A stretch of 64,000 bases of DNA from Thermanaeromonas toyohensis ToBE (GTDB lineage: Bacteria; Bacillota; DSM-521; Neomoorellales; Neomoorellaceae), in NCBI RefSeq assembly GCF_900176005.1, contig NZ_LT838272.1, positions 2,313,587-2,377,586 on the forward strand. Direction: 5' to 3'. Positions 61,964 to 64,000 of this stretch are shown in pieces. Within the stretch, counting starts at the first letter, position 1, and each line of letters starts with the position of its first letter. Both the position numbers and the translations under genes were made by a program. The notes beneath the pieces were generated by a model. That model was not told where the DNA came from and made no database searches. It was given only the letters and a program-made list of their open reading frames with translations.

Positions 61964-63058
61964 CTAGAGCTCTAGAAATTCTCTACTCGCTTTAGAGAGC
62001 AACCGACAACCTCCTTCCTCTACTAAAGCCATATCTTCTATACGTATACCCCCCCATCCGGGGATGTAGACACCAGGCTCCACAGTAACTACCGCTTGAG
62101 GAGGAAGAGGGGCTTCCTCGCGCCAGCTTAAGGTAGGGCTTTCATGGACGCTCAAACCCACCCCATGGCCCAGGCCATGATTGAAGTAACTCCCTAGACC
62201 CTCTTCTTCTATATAACTTCTAGCTAAAGCATCCACTTCCCGGCCGGAAATCCCGGACTTAAGGGCCTCCAAAGCTTTTTCCTGGGCAGTTAAAACCGTT
62301 CTATAAATCTTGTGCTGTTCGTCCGTGGCCGGGGCTATGACCACCGTACGGGTAAGGTCTGAGCAATAACCCTGATAAACTGCTCCAAAATCTAAAACTA
62401 CCAGATCGCCAGGTTTAAGCTTTCGATCCCCAGCTTTACCATGGGGCCAGGCTGATCGAGGGCCAGAAGCCACAATTATGGGGAAGGCTGCTGCAGTTGC
62501 CCCTTTCTTGCGCATAAAATATTCTAACTCCAGGGCTATATCCTTCTCGCGAATGCCAGGTTTAAGGTATTCTTGGATATGTTTCCACGCCGCCTCGGCT
62601 ACTTCTATTGCTTGCTGGATATTTTTTACCTCTTCGGGCTCTTTTATAGCCCTTAACCTCTCCACCACTTTGGAAGCTGGTTTAAGGATGGGCTTTCGCG
62701 GCCAATTCTCTATGGCTTCCTCCAGGCGGCGGTACGCGGCAAAGGTGAGATCTTCTTCCTCAAAATAGAGATCCTCTAGCCCCGCCTGGGCAACTACCTC
62801 CCCTAATTTTTTAAGGGGTTCCTTGCCCAGGTCTACCACTTCAAACCCTGGGGCTTCTTCGCGAGCCTGCTCTATAAACCGGCCATCAGTTAAAAGCCAG
62901 TTTTCTTGGGGTGTTAAGAGGAGATATCCGCTTTCACCTGTAAAACCGCTTAAGTAAAGGCGGTTAGTTGGATTGCTTACCAGGAAGCCAAGGCTATCTT
63001 GCTTATAGCAGCCCATCTCCTCTAAAGAAGCCCACAAGCGCTCAAGACGTTTTAGCAT
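61964..63058 (-). CDS. pepQ: Xaa-Pro peptidase (M24 family)
   Basis: A 364-residue metallopeptidase. An N-terminal creatinase-like domain (about 1-130) leads to the pita-bread domain with ligands in VVLDFGAVYQGYCSDLTRT (two Asp), HGLGHGVGLSVHESPTL (His) and VTVEPGVYIPGWGGIRIEDM (two Glu). It removes residues next to proline from peptides. Aminopeptidase versus prolidase cannot be told. Starts 6 bp after aroQ. Confidence 0.92.
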   Translation of the reverse strand: MLKRLERLWASLEEMGCYKQDSLGFLVSNPTNRLYLSGFTGESGYLLLTPQENWLLTDGRFIEQAREEAPGFEVVDLGKEPLKKLGEVVAQAGLEDLYFEEEDLTFAAYRRLEEAIENWPRKPILKPASKVVERLRAIKEPEEVKNIQQAIEVAEAAWKHIQEYLKPGIREKDIALELEYFMRKKGATAAAFPIIVASGPRSAWPHGKAGDRKLKPGDLVVLDFGAVYQGYCSDLTRTVVIAPATDEQHKIYRTVLTAQEKALEALKSGISGREVDALARSYIEEEGLGSYFNHGLGHGVGLSVHESPTLSWREEAPLPPQAVVTVEPGVYIPGWGGIRIEDMALVEEGGCRLLSKASREFLEL

Positions 63059-63064
63059 AAGTTT

Positions 63065-63508
63065 TTACCTTTCCTTCCCCCGGGCAAGCTCCAAGGCAGC
63101 CAGGAATCCTAATCGGTAGCTTAAAGGGCCAAACCCGCTGATCTGCCCCTTGACTACCGGTGCAGTCACCGTATACCGCCTAAATTCTTCCCGGCTATAT
63201 ATGTTAGAAAGATGCACCTCCACTACAGGATAATCCACCGCTGCCACAGCATCACGCAGCGCGTAGCTATAATGGCCTAGGGCACCCGGATTGAGGACAG
63301 CCGCATCGACCTTGCCGCAGGCCTGGTGCAACCGGTCAATAATAGCGCCCTCATGATTGGACTGGAAAAATTCCACCTCCGCTCCAGCCTGAAGGGCCAA
63401 CTCCTTAAGCTCCCTATTTATTTCCTCCAGGGTAACCCGGCCATAAACGTCTGGCTCCCGGCGACCTAAAAGATTAAGGTTGGGTCCATGGATCACCAAA
63501 ATCTTCAT
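63065..63508 (-). CDS. aroQ: Type II 3-dehydroquinate dehydratase
   Basis: A 147-residue AroQ: HGPNLNLLGRREPDVYG (with the catalytic Tyr and Arg loop), FQSNHEGAIIDRLHQA, NPGALGHYSYALRDA and EVHLSNIYSREEFR. It forms 3-dehydroshikimate in aromatic amino acid synthesis. Length is normal. Confidence 0.96.
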   Translation of the reverse strand: MKILVIHGPNLNLLGRREPDVYGRVTLEEINRELKELALQAGAEVEFFQSNHEGAIIDRLHQACGKVDAAVLNPGALGHYSYALRDAVAAVDYPVVEVHLSNIYSREEFRRYTVTAPVVKGQISGFGPLSYRLGFLAALELARGKER

Positions 63509-63606
63509 GGCCGCATTGTATCATACTCCTTAAAATTTGACTAGGGGGACAAGCCAATACCACGAGGGAACAATATGTCTCGCCATCCGTGATAAACCCG
63601 CTAGTT

Positions 63607-64000
63607 CTACGTACCGCTGATGGTCATACTGCTTATGCGCACTGTAGGGGCACCGGTGGCCCCGAAGAAGGTTAAATCATTACCCACGGCCTCGATGGAG
63701 TTAAGGAGGTTTATAAGATTTCCAGCTATGGCCACGCCCCGGACCGGGGCCTTAAACTCACCTTGCTCGATCCACATCCCCATCACGCCTACAGAGAAAT
63801 CCCCTGATATAGGATTGGCCGTATGCATCCCTAGGACATCCGTCACGTAAAGACCGCGAGATACCTCCCTTATAAGCTCTTCTGGGGAACTTTCGCCTGC
63901 TACAAGGTAGAAGTTAGTAGTACCTACTTCAGGTGTAGCCTTGAAAGAGCCACGGGCCCCGTTTCCTGTGGAGCGTACCCCTTCCTTAGTCGCTGTGTAG
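63607..64000 (-). CDS. TldD/PmbA-family metalloprotease, C-terminal part
   Basis: The frame enters from the right edge and ends at 63607; about 130 residues are visible. RSTGNGARGSFKATPEVGTT, NFYLVAGESSPEELIREVSR, GLYVTDVLGMHTANPISGDF and GVAIAGNLINLLNSIEAVGN are typical of the end of TldD/PmbA (TldE) proteins, which together degrade unfolded peptides. The Cys or His that separates TldD from TldE lies outside the window; GDFSVGVMGMWIEQG is closer to PmbA/TldE. Confidence 0.82.
   Translation of the reverse strand, partial: YTATKEGVRSTGNGARGSFKATPEVGTTNFYLVAGESSPEELIREVSRGLYVTDVLGMHTANPISGDFSVGVMGMWIEQGEFKAPVRGVAIAGNLINLLNSIEAVGNDLTFFGATGAPTVRISSMTISGT

Noticed and set aside
1-64000. tRNA, rRNA, CRISPR arrays, prophage or intact insertion sequences
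   Set aside because: None noticed on reading both strands; the single tyrosine recombinase is the chromosomal XerD. A tRNAscan or Infernal run could still find something small.

Overview
The window comes from a low-to-mid GC, endospore-forming, anaerobic Firmicute, most likely a Moorella-like acetogen (Moorellaceae). This rests on four things: the sporulation operons (spoIIA, spoIIIA, spoIVB/spo0A, spoIIM); an nfnA-nfnB-folD block; an OLE RNA/oapA locus between ispA and dxs, a layout described in extremophilic Firmicutes including Moorella; and frequent GTG/TTG starts. The genus is inferred; no database search was run. Most genes lie on the minus strand.

Region 1 (1-15.6 kb, accessory). A truncated DASS-type anion transporter gene diverges from a LysR regulator across a 30-bp perfect palindrome. 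Debris of toxin-antitoxin genes follows. A nine-gene chemosensory operon (12.6 to 2.3 kb, minus strand) encodes a soluble receptor with two signalling tips, a triple CheW, CheB, CheR, CheA, a STAS protein, an anchored receptor-like protein, CheY and a HEAT protein. About 0.6 kb upstream, on the same strand, is a cyclic-di-GMP-I riboswitch with its own terminator. On the plus strand is a padR operon with a Cys-rich small protein and a permease split over two genes, behind a consensus promoter and a palindromic operator.

Region 2 (15.8-27.1 kb). Two DUF6385-type proteins flank five glycosyltransferase genes, several fused to methyltransferase or TPR domains. This looks like a locus for a glycosylated surface, perhaps spore-surface, protein.

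Region 3 (27.2-47.8 kb, conserved core). In transcription order the minus strand carries nfnA-nfnB-folD-xseA-xseB-ispA, then OLE RNA, then oapA-dxs-tlyA-nadK-argR-recN, then spoIVB/spo0A-nudF-spoIIM-(unknown)-xerD-dacF-spoIIAA-spoIIAB-sigF. spoIVB and spo0A form one uninterrupted reading frame, yet a hairpin, a sigma-H-like promoter and a ribosome site lie inside the junction. The same sigma-H pattern precedes spoIIAA.

Region 4 (48-64 kb). A plus-strand Fsr-like MFS gene is followed, on the minus strand, by tldD/pmbA-like (partial)-aroQ-pepQ-efp-zinc ribbon protein-spoIIIAA to AH, then a carboxyltransferase fused to a complete AccB-like protein, accC, asp23, amaP, a DUF2273 gene, nusB and a TsaD-like gene.

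I saw no rRNA, tRNA, CRISPR array or intact insertion sequence.
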